A stretch of 64,000 bases of DNA from an uncultured Nitratireductor sp. GTDB taxonomy: Bacteria > Pseudomonadota > Alphaproteobacteria > Rhizobiales > Rhizobiaceae. This document shows positions 54,818 to 62,630 of the stretch, one piece after another. The position numbers and the translations under genes are program-made. Location of the stretch: contig NZ_CAJXGF010000002.1 of assembly GCF_913053745.1 (NCBI RefSeq), positions 1-64,000 of the forward strand, read 5' to 3'. Numbering within the stretch: the first letter of the stretch is position 1; each line of letters starts with the position of its first letter. The notes under the pieces were generated by a model. The model did not search any database. It was not told the origin of the DNA and was given only the letters and a program-made list of their open reading frames with translations.

Positions 54818-55011
54818 GGGAAGTTGGTATAGATGGAATTGGCCGCAATTCGGGGAACAACCGGCGTTGCCGTGGCATGGCTGTGACTCTACCGAAATGA
54901 GGACTGTCCGCAACGGGTGCGAGCAGAGTTTCACCTGCGACATCGCGTCGATTGCGGGAAGGTGAGTGACGGATACACTGGTCTCAAGAATGCAACTTTC
55001 GGGAGCGTGTC

Positions 55012-55473
55012 ATGAGCGAGGCTTTCTCGGCGCGGCCGCGGCCGGACGAGCCCCTAACGGATCCCGCCGTGGATCGGGCGTTTATCGGCCGGCTCGTGCG
55101 GGAATTCTACCGCCGCGTCCGCAGCGACGCGCGGCTCGGGCCAATCTTTGCGGGTGAAATTAAGGACGACTGGGAGCCGCATCTGGAGAAGATGACCGAC
55201 TTCTGGTGCGCGGTCATGCTCAAGGACGGGAGTTATCATGGCCGGCCGGTGCCGGCGCATGTAAAGCTCAACTCGGTGGTAGAGGCCGATTTCGACATAT
55301 GGCTGGATCTCTTCCGGCAGACCGTCGCCGACCTGTGCACGCCGGCCGTGGCCGCGGTGTTCGTCGAGAGAGCGGAACGGATTGCCAAAAGTCTCAAACT
55401 TGCAATGTTCTTTCGTTTGCCGGCAGCGCTCGGGCCGGATGCCGCGCGGGCCCGCAGCGTGGACGATGCCTGA
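55012..55473 (+). CDS. Group III truncated haemoglobin
   Basis: The 153-residue protein matches group III (P-type) truncated globins: FIGRLVREFYRRVRSDARLGPIF near residue 25, WEPHLEKMTDFWCAVMLKDGSY near 55 and PAHVKLNSV near 83, where His is the predicted proximal haem ligand. Such proteins bind O2 and NO in the cytoplasm. It stands alone between two minus-strand genes, so it has its own promoter in the 194-bp upstream gap. Confidence 0.9.
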   Translation: MSEAFSARPRPDEPLTDPAVDRAFIGRLVREFYRRVRSDARLGPIFAGEIKDDWEPHLEKMTDFWCAVMLKDGSYHGRPVPAHVKLNSVVEADFDIWLDLFRQTVADLCTPAVAAVFVERAERIAKSLKLAMFFRLPAALGPDAARARSVDDA

Positions 55474-55612
55474 GCCTGGCGGGGAGAAAGCCGGTGCCCT
55501 CGTCCATCTCTGTTCGCGGATGTAGACCATCGGATAGGCCCGGAAACCTCCCCCGCTGGCCGGCTGGCCAACGATTCCACGACAGCGCAACCGGTATTTT
55601 TCCGTAGGGTCC

Positions 55613-57079
55613 CTATCCGAAGGCGTTTTCGTCGATGGGCCAGATCGGACGCGCGAGTTTTTTATAGCCGGCCGTTTTGGGGTTGTTCGGGTAGCAGCCT
55701 TCCACCGCCGCGTAGACGATCTCCTCGGCGATCGGCGCAAAGCCGGCATGAAAGTGGTTCGTCGACTTGATCAGAAGGACCTGTTTCTCGACCGGATGGA
55801 CGCCGAGATTGGAGAAGATGTCGGGCTCGAAGGTCTGGGTACGGTTTGTGTTGAGCACGATGTCGATTTCCGTGCCGACAAGTCGCACCACGGCGGCCGG
55901 ACCGAGCGTGACACGGCTGGTGCCAAACGTCTGCCATCCCTCTTCCGCCAGTTTGCGGATTTCGAATGCGCCGTCGAACGGCGTGCCGCTGGCGGCGTTC
56001 GCCTTGCCACCGATGCGCATGTCGAGAACGGTGCCCTCGCCCGCCCCATGCGCAAAGGCGACAGCCTGCGGATCCCAGATTGTCGCGACGCCCGCGCGCG
56101 TGATGCCGCTTTGAACAAGCGCATGCAGAAGGACGGTGTTGTCGCCCGCCGTGCCGCCGCCGGGATTGTCCCACATATCGGCGATAACGACCGGCTTGCC
56201 GCTGGCACCGCCGGACTGCGCCTTTGCAATGGCGCCTTCGGCGGACAGGCTGTTCATCGCGGTCATGCCGCGCATGGCGCGCACTTCCTGCCCCAGTTTC
56301 CCGGCGAGGGCATCGCCTTTATCCGGCGCATTGTCGGTGACGACCATGACCTGTGTGCCGAGCTCCGGCACATCGCCGGCCATGAAACCGTGGATGAGCG
56401 AGGTGGAGAGGATCCCCTCCCTGCCCTGCAGCGCCTTCATGCGATCCACGAAGGAGCGCATGGGCTCGCGGCTCGTGGGGAACACGTCGATCATGCGGCA
56501 GTCGAAAGTGGAGATGACCGGGCGAACGTCGCCGCGGGTGGCGCGCAGTGCCAGGTCCACCACATGCTCGGCGCGTTCGAGAAAATCCGTGTGGGGGAAT
56601 TCAAGAAAAGCGGCGAGAACATCCGCCGCCGCCACCCGTTTTGCCGTCAAATGGCTGTGCGGGTCGAGCTCGGCGGCGACGATCACATGCGGGCCAACGA
56701 TCTCGCGCACACGGGCGAGAAGGTCGCCCTCGCAATCGTCGAGCCCGCGTGCGACCATGGCGCCGTGCAAGCCGAGCACGACGCAGTCCACCGGCATGGC
56801 GGCTCGAAGCTGATCGAGAATCTCATCGCGCAGCGCCTCGTAGACATCGAGCCGGACATAGCCGCCCGGCTCCGCCCAGGTGGCGGTGCCCTCGATCAGG
56901 GTAAAACCCTCCTCCTTCGCCCGCCGCCGCAGAACCGGAATCGGTGCGGAGCAAAGCGTGGGCGTTTCCGGGTGATCGCCGGGGCCGGCATAAAAGGCCA
57001 TCTCGAAATCCCGGCGGTCCGTGGGGATGGGCGAGAAGGTGTTGGTTTCGGTGGCGAGCGACGCCGTGAAGACACGCAT
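55613..57079 (-). CDS. M81-family metallopeptidase (MlrC-like)
   Basis: The 488-residue protein belongs to the MlrC (microcystinase C) family. It has SLATETNTFSP at the start, VLGLHGAMVARGLDDCEGDLLARVR near residue 100, ELDPHSHLT near 140 and LEFPHTDFLERA near 165, whose Asp, His and second His are the predicted Zn ligands. MlrC itself cleaves a tetrapeptide left from microcystin; most homologues lie in catabolic operons with unknown substrates. Here it is the last gene of a minus-strand ABC-transporter operon with RidA. Confidence 0.88.
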   Translation of the reverse strand: MRVFTASLATETNTFSPIPTDRRDFEMAFYAGPGDHPETPTLCSAPIPVLRRRAKEEGFTLIEGTATWAEPGGYVRLDVYEALRDEILDQLRAAMPVDCVVLGLHGAMVARGLDDCEGDLLARVREIVGPHVIVAAELDPHSHLTAKRVAAADVLAAFLEFPHTDFLERAEHVVDLALRATRGDVRPVISTFDCRMIDVFPTSREPMRSFVDRMKALQGREGILSTSLIHGFMAGDVPELGTQVMVVTDNAPDKGDALAGKLGQEVRAMRGMTAMNSLSAEGAIAKAQSGGASGKPVVIADMWDNPGGGTAGDNTVLLHALVQSGITRAGVATIWDPQAVAFAHGAGEGTVLDMRIGGKANAASGTPFDGAFEIRKLAEEGWQTFGTSRVTLGPAAVVRLVGTEIDIVLNTNRTQTFEPDIFSNLGVHPVEKQVLLIKSTNHFHAGFAPIAEEIVYAAVEGCYPNNPKTAGYKKLARPIWPIDENAFG

Positions 57080-57104
57080 GCGGTGAAATTCCGGTTTGTC
57101 TGGG

Positions 57105-57470
57105 TCAGAGCGGTTTGTAGGCGACGGCCTCGACCTCGATCTTGATGTCGATCATCAGCCGCGATTCAACGGTGGTGCGCGCCGGTGGGTTGTTGGGGAA
57201 ATGCTTGCCGTAAACTGCGTTGAACGGGCCGAAATCGCGCGCGTCTTCAAGCCAGACCGTTGTCTTGACCACATCGTCGAGCGTGCAGCCGGCAAGCGCC
57301 AGTGCCGCCTTGACGTTTTCCATCACCTGTTCGGTCTGTTCGGTGACACCGCCCTTGACGACGACGCCATCCGCGCCGACGGGCACCTGGCCCGAAATGT
57401 AAACGAAATCGCCGGCGCGCACGGCGGGGGAAAGCGGCACATGGGACGTGCCAAAGCACTCTTTGGTCAT
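57105..57470 (-). CDS. RidA-family enamine/imine deaminase
   Basis: The 121-residue protein has the RidA features: FVYISGQVP near residue 22, TEQTEQVMENVKAALALAGCTLDDVVKTTVWL in the middle, and NPPARTTVES with the essential Arg near residue 97, then IKIEVEAVA. RidA hydrolyses 2-aminoacrylate-type enamines or imines released by PLP enzymes. The PLP-enzyme domain at 63518 in the same cluster would make exactly such an intermediate. It overlaps neither neighbour; gaps are 25 and 17 bp. Confidence 0.93.
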   Translation of the reverse strand: MTKECFGTSHVPLSPAVRAGDFVYISGQVPVGADGVVVKGGVTEQTEQVMENVKAALALAGCTLDDVVKTTVWLEDARDFGPFNAVYGKHFPNNPPARTTVESRLMIDIKIEVEAVAYKPL

Positions 57471-57487
57471 AAACAAACTCCGTTTTT

Positions 57488-58312
57488 CTATTTGACCGCG
57501 CCGATCGCGAGGCCTCGCACGAGATAGCGCTGCAACCAGGCAAAGATGATGGCGACGGGAATCGTGGCGACGAAGGTGGCCGCCATGACGTGATGCCACT
57601 CGACCGTGTAGCGGCCGGCGACGAGCGAGAATATCTGAATTGGCAGTGTGTAGCTTTCCTGACGTCGCAGCATGGTGAGCGCGATGACGAATTCGTTCCA
57701 CGCATTGATGAAGGAGAAGATCGCCGTCACCGTCATCGCCGGAAGGGCGAGCGGCAGGAACACCATCACCAGCGCCTTTGCGGGGCTGGCGCCCTCGATC
57801 CATGCAGCCTCTTCCAGATCCTTCGGAATGGTCGAGAAATAGCTTTGCAGCATCCACACGGTGAACGCGACATTGAACGCGCCATAGACGAAGACAATGG
57901 AATTCACATTGTCGAGCAGGCCGAGCCACACGACCAGCCGGAACAGACCGATGACGAGCACGATGGGAGAGAGCATTTGCGTGACCAGCAGGAACTGGCG
58001 AAAGAAGCCCTGTCCCGTAAAGCGGAACCGGCTCATCGCATAGGCGGCCGGAATGGAGACGGCGAGCGCCAGGAGGGTCGACAGCACCGACACGTAAACC
58101 GAGTTCCACAGCGCATTGCCGAAATTGGTGACGGCCCACATATCGATGAAGTTGCGCCACGCCGCTTCACGCGGCCACCAGGTTGGTGACAGCACTTCGT
58201 TTGCGGGTTTGATCGCGGTGATGAACATCACGGCGAACGGAAACAGGATCAGCACGATGAGCGGTGAAAGCAGCGCCCAGTAGAGAAGTGATTTCTTGAG
58301 CTTGGGGTTCAT
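57488..58312 (-). CDS. ABC permease, MalG-type
   Basis: The 274-residue membrane protein has six helices and the MalG-type EAA loop [26 protein letters not shown] near residue 185. It pairs with the MalF-type subunit at 58309, with which its ATG overlaps by 4 nt. Together with the binding protein and the ATPase on the other arm it forms a CUT1-type importer. The start is fixed by the ATGA overlap with the upstream stop. Confidence 0.92.
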   Translation of the reverse strand: MNPKLKKSLLYWALLSPLIVLILFPFAVMFITAIKPANEVLSPTWWPREAAWRNFIDMWAVTNFGNALWNSVYVSVLSTLLALAVSIPAAYAMSRFRFTGQGFFRQFLLVTQMLSPIVLVIGLFRLVVWLGLLDNVNSIVFVYGAFNVAFTVWMLQSYFSTIPKDLEEAAWIEGASPAKALVMVFLPLALPAMTVTAIFSFINAWNEFVIALTMLRRQESYTLPIQIFSLVAGRYTVEWHHVMAATFVATIPVAIIFAWLQRYLVRGLAIGAVK

Positions 58313-59184
58313 GTCCGCTCCCTCCGCATGGCGAGCGCGACATAGAGGATGGTGAAGGCGAGCAGCAGGACAAACATCATCACCGAAAGGGCCGAGGCTT
58401 CTCCCAGCTTCCCGAAGCGGAAGCCCAGCTTGTAGAGATAGGTGACGAGAATATCGGTGGAATTCGCCGGACCGCCCTGCGTCGTTGCCCAGATGATCGG
58501 AAACGAATTGAACACATAAATCATGTTGAGCACGATCGAGATGTTCAAGAACGGTTTCATCAGCGGCAAGGTGATTTCGCGAAAGGTCTGCCAGCGCGAA
58601 GCGCCCTCGAGCTTGGCCGCCTCGTAGAGATCGTCGGGAATGGACGAGAGGCCGCCCAGAAAGATCGTCGTTGTGAAGGGGATCGTGACCAGAATGCCGA
58701 TCATGATCTGTACGGGAAAGGCGGTGGAAGCACGGGCGAGCCATTGGATGTTCTGATCGATCAGGCCAATGCCCTGCAGGCCGGAATTGAGCATGCCGCT
58801 TTCGCCGTTGAGCGCCCAGCGCCACACGATGGCGGTCATCGTCAGCGACACGGCCCAGGGCAGCATGATGATGACCCGGGCGAGCGAACGGCCGTAAAAA
58901 TCCTCGTTGAGGATCATCGCGACGGGTATCGAGACGATGAGCGTTCCGAACACGATTCCACCGGTCCAGATAAAGGTGCGCCATAGCGCACCGAGGAAAT
59001 CCGGATCGGTGAAGACCGCGACGTAGTTTTCGACACCGTTGAAACCACGCAACTGACCGAAGCGATTGACGTCGTTCAGTGAAATCGTTCCGAGCTGATA
59101 AAGCGGCCACAGGATGATGAACGCGGCAAGCAGGAACCCCGGCAGGATCAGCACATACGGGTTTGTCAGGGGCGAGCGGATCAT
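58309..59184 (-). CDS. ABC permease, MalF-type
   Basis: The 291-residue membrane protein has six helices and the EAA loop [25 protein letters not shown] near residue 205. ATG 59184 starts just before the first helix; a longer in-frame reading extends into the gap. It lies 93 bp downstream of the binding-protein stop and its end overlaps the MalG-type gene by 4 nt. Confidence 0.92.
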   Translation of the reverse strand: MIRSPLTNPYVLILPGFLLAAFIILWPLYQLGTISLNDVNRFGQLRGFNGVENYVAVFTDPDFLGALWRTFIWTGGIVFGTLIVSIPVAMILNEDFYGRSLARVIIMLPWAVSLTMTAIVWRWALNGESGMLNSGLQGIGLIDQNIQWLARASTAFPVQIMIGILVTIPFTTTIFLGGLSSIPDDLYEAAKLEGASRWQTFREITLPLMKPFLNISIVLNMIYVFNSFPIIWATTQGGPANSTDILVTYLYKLGFRFGKLGEASALSVMMFVLLLAFTILYVALAMRRERT

Positions 59185-59277
59185 GGTTCCGTCAAGGTTT
59201 GCCGGCTTCTTGCCGGATTGGCATTGGGAGCGGCATGCGCGATTTCGCACCGCGCATGCCTGTTCGCGAAGCTCGGA

Positions 59278-60510
59278 TCAATTGCCGAGAATGCCGTTGA
59301 TCTCCTCGGCGGCTGCATCGAGTGTCGCCTTTGGTTCGCCGTTGCCGAGATAGATGGTCTGAACCGCATCGGAAGTCGTGGCGGCGATCTCCTCCCAGCC
59401 TGCGATGACCGGGGCGAAACGGGCATCCGGCAGGAGCGCGGTGAATTCCTTCAGGTCGGCGTTGTCGGCAAAGGCCGGCTGCTCGGCAACTTCCGGATTG
59501 ACCGGCAGGAAGCCTTCGCCCGAAGTGAACTTGGCGCGCCACTCGGTGGTGAAGAGCTGGTCGAGAAACTTCCAGGCCAACTCCTTGTTCTGGGAGTTTT
59601 CGAACATGATGATGGAATCGGTTACGCCATAGGTGCCGCGATCGCCGTCCGGGCCCGCCGGAATGGCGGCCACGCCATATTCGAGATCCGGGGCTTCTTC
59701 CTTAATCTGGTTGGACAGGAACGGCGCGGTGATCATCATGCCGACTTTGCCCTGCTTGAACAGGTTCTGGACGTCCTCGCGGTTGTATGACGTGACGCCG
59801 GGCTGCGTCGCGCCGGAGTCGATCAGCGACTTGTACATCTCCGCCGCCTTGTAGCCCGCATCCGTGTCGAGGCCGGAGGTGCCGTCTTCTTCCACGAGTT
59901 GCCCGCCATAGGCCCAGAAGGCGTAGTAGAAGTAGACGTCGGTCTCGATCTCCTTACCCTGCAGACCGAAGCCGGCAATGTCGTCACCGAGTGCACCGAT
60001 TTTCTCCGCCGCCTCGGCGAGTGCGTCCCAGGTGTCGGGCACTTCCTCGATACCCGCCTGCTCGAACAGCGCCTTGTTGTAGTACATGGCGCGAGCCGAG
60101 GCCGCGATGGGCAGGCCATAGGTTTTCTCCTGCATCACGGAAGGCTCGAGGAAAACCGGGAAGAAGCGGTCCTTGAAGTCCTGCGTCATGTGATCGTCCA
60201 GTGGCGCGGCGATTCCCTGGTCGACGAAATCGATCAACCAGCGCGTGCCGATGATCGACAGATCGGCATTGGCTCCGCCCGAAATGTCGGTGGTCAGCTT
60301 CTGCAGGAGCACATCCCACGGCACCACCTCGATCTGGATGTCGGCGTCCGGATTGGCCTCTTCGAACGCTTTTGCGGCTTCCTCGAAATAGGGGCCCGTC
60401 TTGGAGCTGTATTCGGCGACGGTGACGCGCACGGTCTCGGCCTGCGCCCAGCCCATCATGGACAGAAGCGCGACGCCGGCGACGGCGGTCTTGAGTGCGG
60501 TCTTGTTCAT
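59278..60510 (-). CDS. ABC extracellular solute-binding protein (family 1)
   Basis: The 410-residue precursor has a signal peptide cut near AQAE and a family 1 (MalE-like) fold: ANPDADIQIEVVPWDVLLQKLTTDISGG near residue 55, LSIIGTRWLIDFVDQG near 85, and GKVGMMITAPFLSNQIKEE near 255. These receptors bind sugars, amino-sugars and some other polar solutes. It is the first gene of the minus arm. A HexR-like palindrome lies 108 bp upstream. Ligand unknown. Confidence 0.92.
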   Translation of the reverse strand: MNKTALKTAVAGVALLSMMGWAQAETVRVTVAEYSSKTGPYFEEAAKAFEEANPDADIQIEVVPWDVLLQKLTTDISGGANADLSIIGTRWLIDFVDQGIAAPLDDHMTQDFKDRFFPVFLEPSVMQEKTYGLPIAASARAMYYNKALFEQAGIEEVPDTWDALAEAAEKIGALGDDIAGFGLQGKEIETDVYFYYAFWAYGGQLVEEDGTSGLDTDAGYKAAEMYKSLIDSGATQPGVTSYNREDVQNLFKQGKVGMMITAPFLSNQIKEEAPDLEYGVAAIPAGPDGDRGTYGVTDSIIMFENSQNKELAWKFLDQLFTTEWRAKFTSGEGFLPVNPEVAEQPAFADNADLKEFTALLPDARFAPVIAGWEEIAATTSDAVQTIYLGNGEPKATLDAAAEEINGILGN

Positions 60511-60617
60511 TCCTGTCTCCCTGTTCCTCTCTCGGGTTCGGTTTCGAAAACCTGTGGCACGCTTTCCGCGCCTTGCATGTTCTTGGCGGCCGTTTCAGCG
60601 CGCGTGGCGACCTTTCT

Positions 60618-60632
60618 TGTAATTTTTTTACA
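60618..60632. promoter_or_regulatory. RpiR/HexR-like operator palindrome
   Basis: TGTAA-TTTTT-TTACA is a perfect 5-bp inverted repeat spaced by 5 bp, very close to the HexR (RpiR-family) site TGTARTNNNAYTACA. It lies between the divergent binding-protein and SDR genes, both in the cluster that encodes an RpiR-type regulator. It is the best candidate for that regulator's site. Confidence 0.55.
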
Positions 60633-60788
60633 GAATTTCGATTTAAGCAAGGGAAATCGCACATTCATGTTGCTAAATTACGATTTTTCGGCAAACCTTT
60701 GGAAATCGGCCGGTCTCCATTCGCCCGCGCTGGAGCAGGGCGAACGCAGGAATGCGATGGACAAACCGAAGCAACGGATGGGAGCGCA

Positions 60789-61547
60789 ATGATCGATCTT
60801 GGTGGCCACAAAATCGTTGTGACGGGCGCGGCGGGCGGCATCGGACGGGCCATGGTGCAGACCCTGTCCGGCTTCGGCGCCGCCGTGGTGGCCTGCGATC
60901 TGGAAGACGCCGACCTGTCTTTCGACGGTGTCGTGGAAGCGCAGCGTTTCGATCTCCTCGACGATGACGCGATGGAGGCGGCCGCAGCGCGCATCTGTGA
61001 AGAGGGCGTCCCGGATGCCGTGATTTCGAATGCCGGCTGGACGCGCGCGGAAACGTTGCGCGATGTGACGCCCGATGCACTTTCCCACGAACTCGACCTG
61101 AATCTGCGCAGCGCGGCCCGGCTCTCTCAGGCGTTTTTGCCCGCCATGCGGAATCATGAAAATGGCGCCGCCTTCGTGTTTGTGTCGTCGATTAATGCCC
61201 TGTCGCATTACGGCAACCCCGCCTATGCGGCGGCCAAGGCGGGCTTGATCGCATGGATGCGCGCCATTGCGACCGAAGAGGGCCGGAACGGTATTCGTGC
61301 CAATGCGATCACGCCTGGCTCGGTGCGTACCATGGCCTGGGATCATCGCATCGAGCGCGACCCGGGAATATTGGGCAAGGTCGGGCGACTTTACCCGCTT
61401 GGCCGCATGGTGGAGCCCGATGAAGTGGCACGCGCCGCCGCCTTCCTGGCCTCGCCGCTCGCCAGCGGCATCACTGGCACCGTGCTGCCCGTGGATGCGG
61501 GGATCTCCGCCGGAAACCTGCCCTTTCTCGAACAGATAGCCGGTTGA
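60789..61547 (+). CDS. Short-chain dehydrogenase/reductase (SDR)
   Basis: The 252-residue NAD(P) enzyme has the cofactor motif TGAAGGIGRA near residue 12, the NAG motif ISNAGWTRAE near 80, the catalytic Ser in FVSSINAL near 135 and YAAAKAG near 150. ATG 60789 follows GGGAGCG; a longer in-frame reading covers the intergenic region and is not used. It heads the plus arm of the cluster, 12 bp before the ATPase gene. It probably oxidises a hydroxyl of the imported solute. Confidence 0.9.
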   Translation: MIDLGGHKIVVTGAAGGIGRAMVQTLSGFGAAVVACDLEDADLSFDGVVEAQRFDLLDDDAMEAAAARICEEGVPDAVISNAGWTRAETLRDVTPDALSHELDLNLRSAARLSQAFLPAMRNHENGAAFVFVSSINALSHYGNPAYAAAKAGLIAWMRAIATEEGRNGIRANAITPGSVRTMAWDHRIERDPGILGKVGRLYPLGRMVEPDEVARAAAFLASPLASGITGTVLPVDAGISAGNLPFLEQIAG

Positions 61548-61559
61548 GGAGCGCCCTTC

Positions 61560-62630
61560 ATGGCCGATTTGAAACTGACCGATATTTCCAAGCGCTATGG
61601 CACGCTGATGGTCATCGAAAAGCTGTCTCTGGCAATCGACGATGGCGAGTTCGTGGTGTTGGTCGGGCCTTCGGGCTGCGGCAAGTCTACCCTTTTGCGG
61701 ATGATCGCCGGGTTGGAACCCATCACCGGAGGCGACCTGATCATCGGTGGCGCCCGCGCCAACGATATTCCGCCGCAGAAGCGCGATACTTCGATGGTGT
61801 TCCAGTCTTATGCGCTTTTTCCGCATATGAGCGTACGCGATAACATCAGTTTCGGGCCGCGCGTACGCGGAGAACCGAAGGACGAGACGGAACGGCGTAT
61901 CCGCAGGGCGGCCGAAATCCTGAACCTCGATGGCTATCTCGATCGCAAACCGGGCCAGCTTTCCGGAGGCCAGCGCCAGCGCGTCGCCATGGGCCGGGCT
62001 ATCGTGCGCGATCCGAAGGTGTTTCTGTTCGACGAACCGCTGTCCAACCTCGACGCCAAGCTGCGCATCCAGATGCGCACCGAGATCAAGGCGTTGCACC
62101 AGAAGCTGGGCACCACCATCGTCTATGTGACGCACGATCAGATAGAAGCCATGACCATGGCCGACCGCATCGTCGTCATGAACGGCGGCAACATCGAACA
62201 GGTGGGCACGCCGCTCGAGCTCTACGACCGCCCGGCGAACACCTTCGTGGCCGGTTTCATCGGTTCGCCGGCCATGAGTTTCCTGGACGCGAAGACGGCG
62301 TCCGCCGATGGAGCGCCGGTGGCGGTGCTTTCCGAGGGAACGAAGTTGCCCATAGCTCCCGGTCGAGGCGAAGGCCGGCCGGTGACCGTCGGTATCCGGC
62401 CCGAATCCTATCGGCGCGACCCGCAGGGACCGCTGGTGCTTCACGTTGAAGTGGTCGAACCGACAGGGCCGGAAATCCATGTGTTCGGCACGATCGCTGG
62501 CGAGGATGTCCGTGTGGTTCTGCGCGACCGCGAATTGCCCCGGCCTGGCGAAGAATTGCGGCTTTCGGTACCGGTCGAGCACGTGCACCTCTTCGACCAC
62601 GACGACGGTCGACGGCTCGAGGCGGCATGA
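61560..62630 (+). CDS. ABC transporter ATPase, UgpC/MsmK type
   Basis: The 356-residue protein has Walker A GPSGCGKST near residue 37, the Q-loop, signature LSGGQRQR near 134, Walker B VFLFDEPLSNLD near 153, the switch His in VTHDQ, and a C-terminal TOBE regulatory domain with GIRPESYRRD near 275. It energises the two permeases on the opposite arm. Its stop overlaps the ATG of the fused regulator by 4 nt. Confidence 0.93.
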   Translation: MADLKLTDISKRYGTLMVIEKLSLAIDDGEFVVLVGPSGCGKSTLLRMIAGLEPITGGDLIIGGARANDIPPQKRDTSMVFQSYALFPHMSVRDNISFGPRVRGEPKDETERRIRRAAEILNLDGYLDRKPGQLSGGQRQRVAMGRAIVRDPKVFLFDEPLSNLDAKLRIQMRTEIKALHQKLGTTIVYVTHDQIEAMTMADRIVVMNGGNIEQVGTPLELYDRPANTFVAGFIGSPAMSFLDAKTASADGAPVAVLSEGTKLPIAPGRGEGRPVTVGIRPESYRRDPQGPLVLHVEVVEPTGPEIHVFGTIAGEDVRVVLRDRELPRPGEELRLSVPVEHVHLFDHDDGRRLEAA

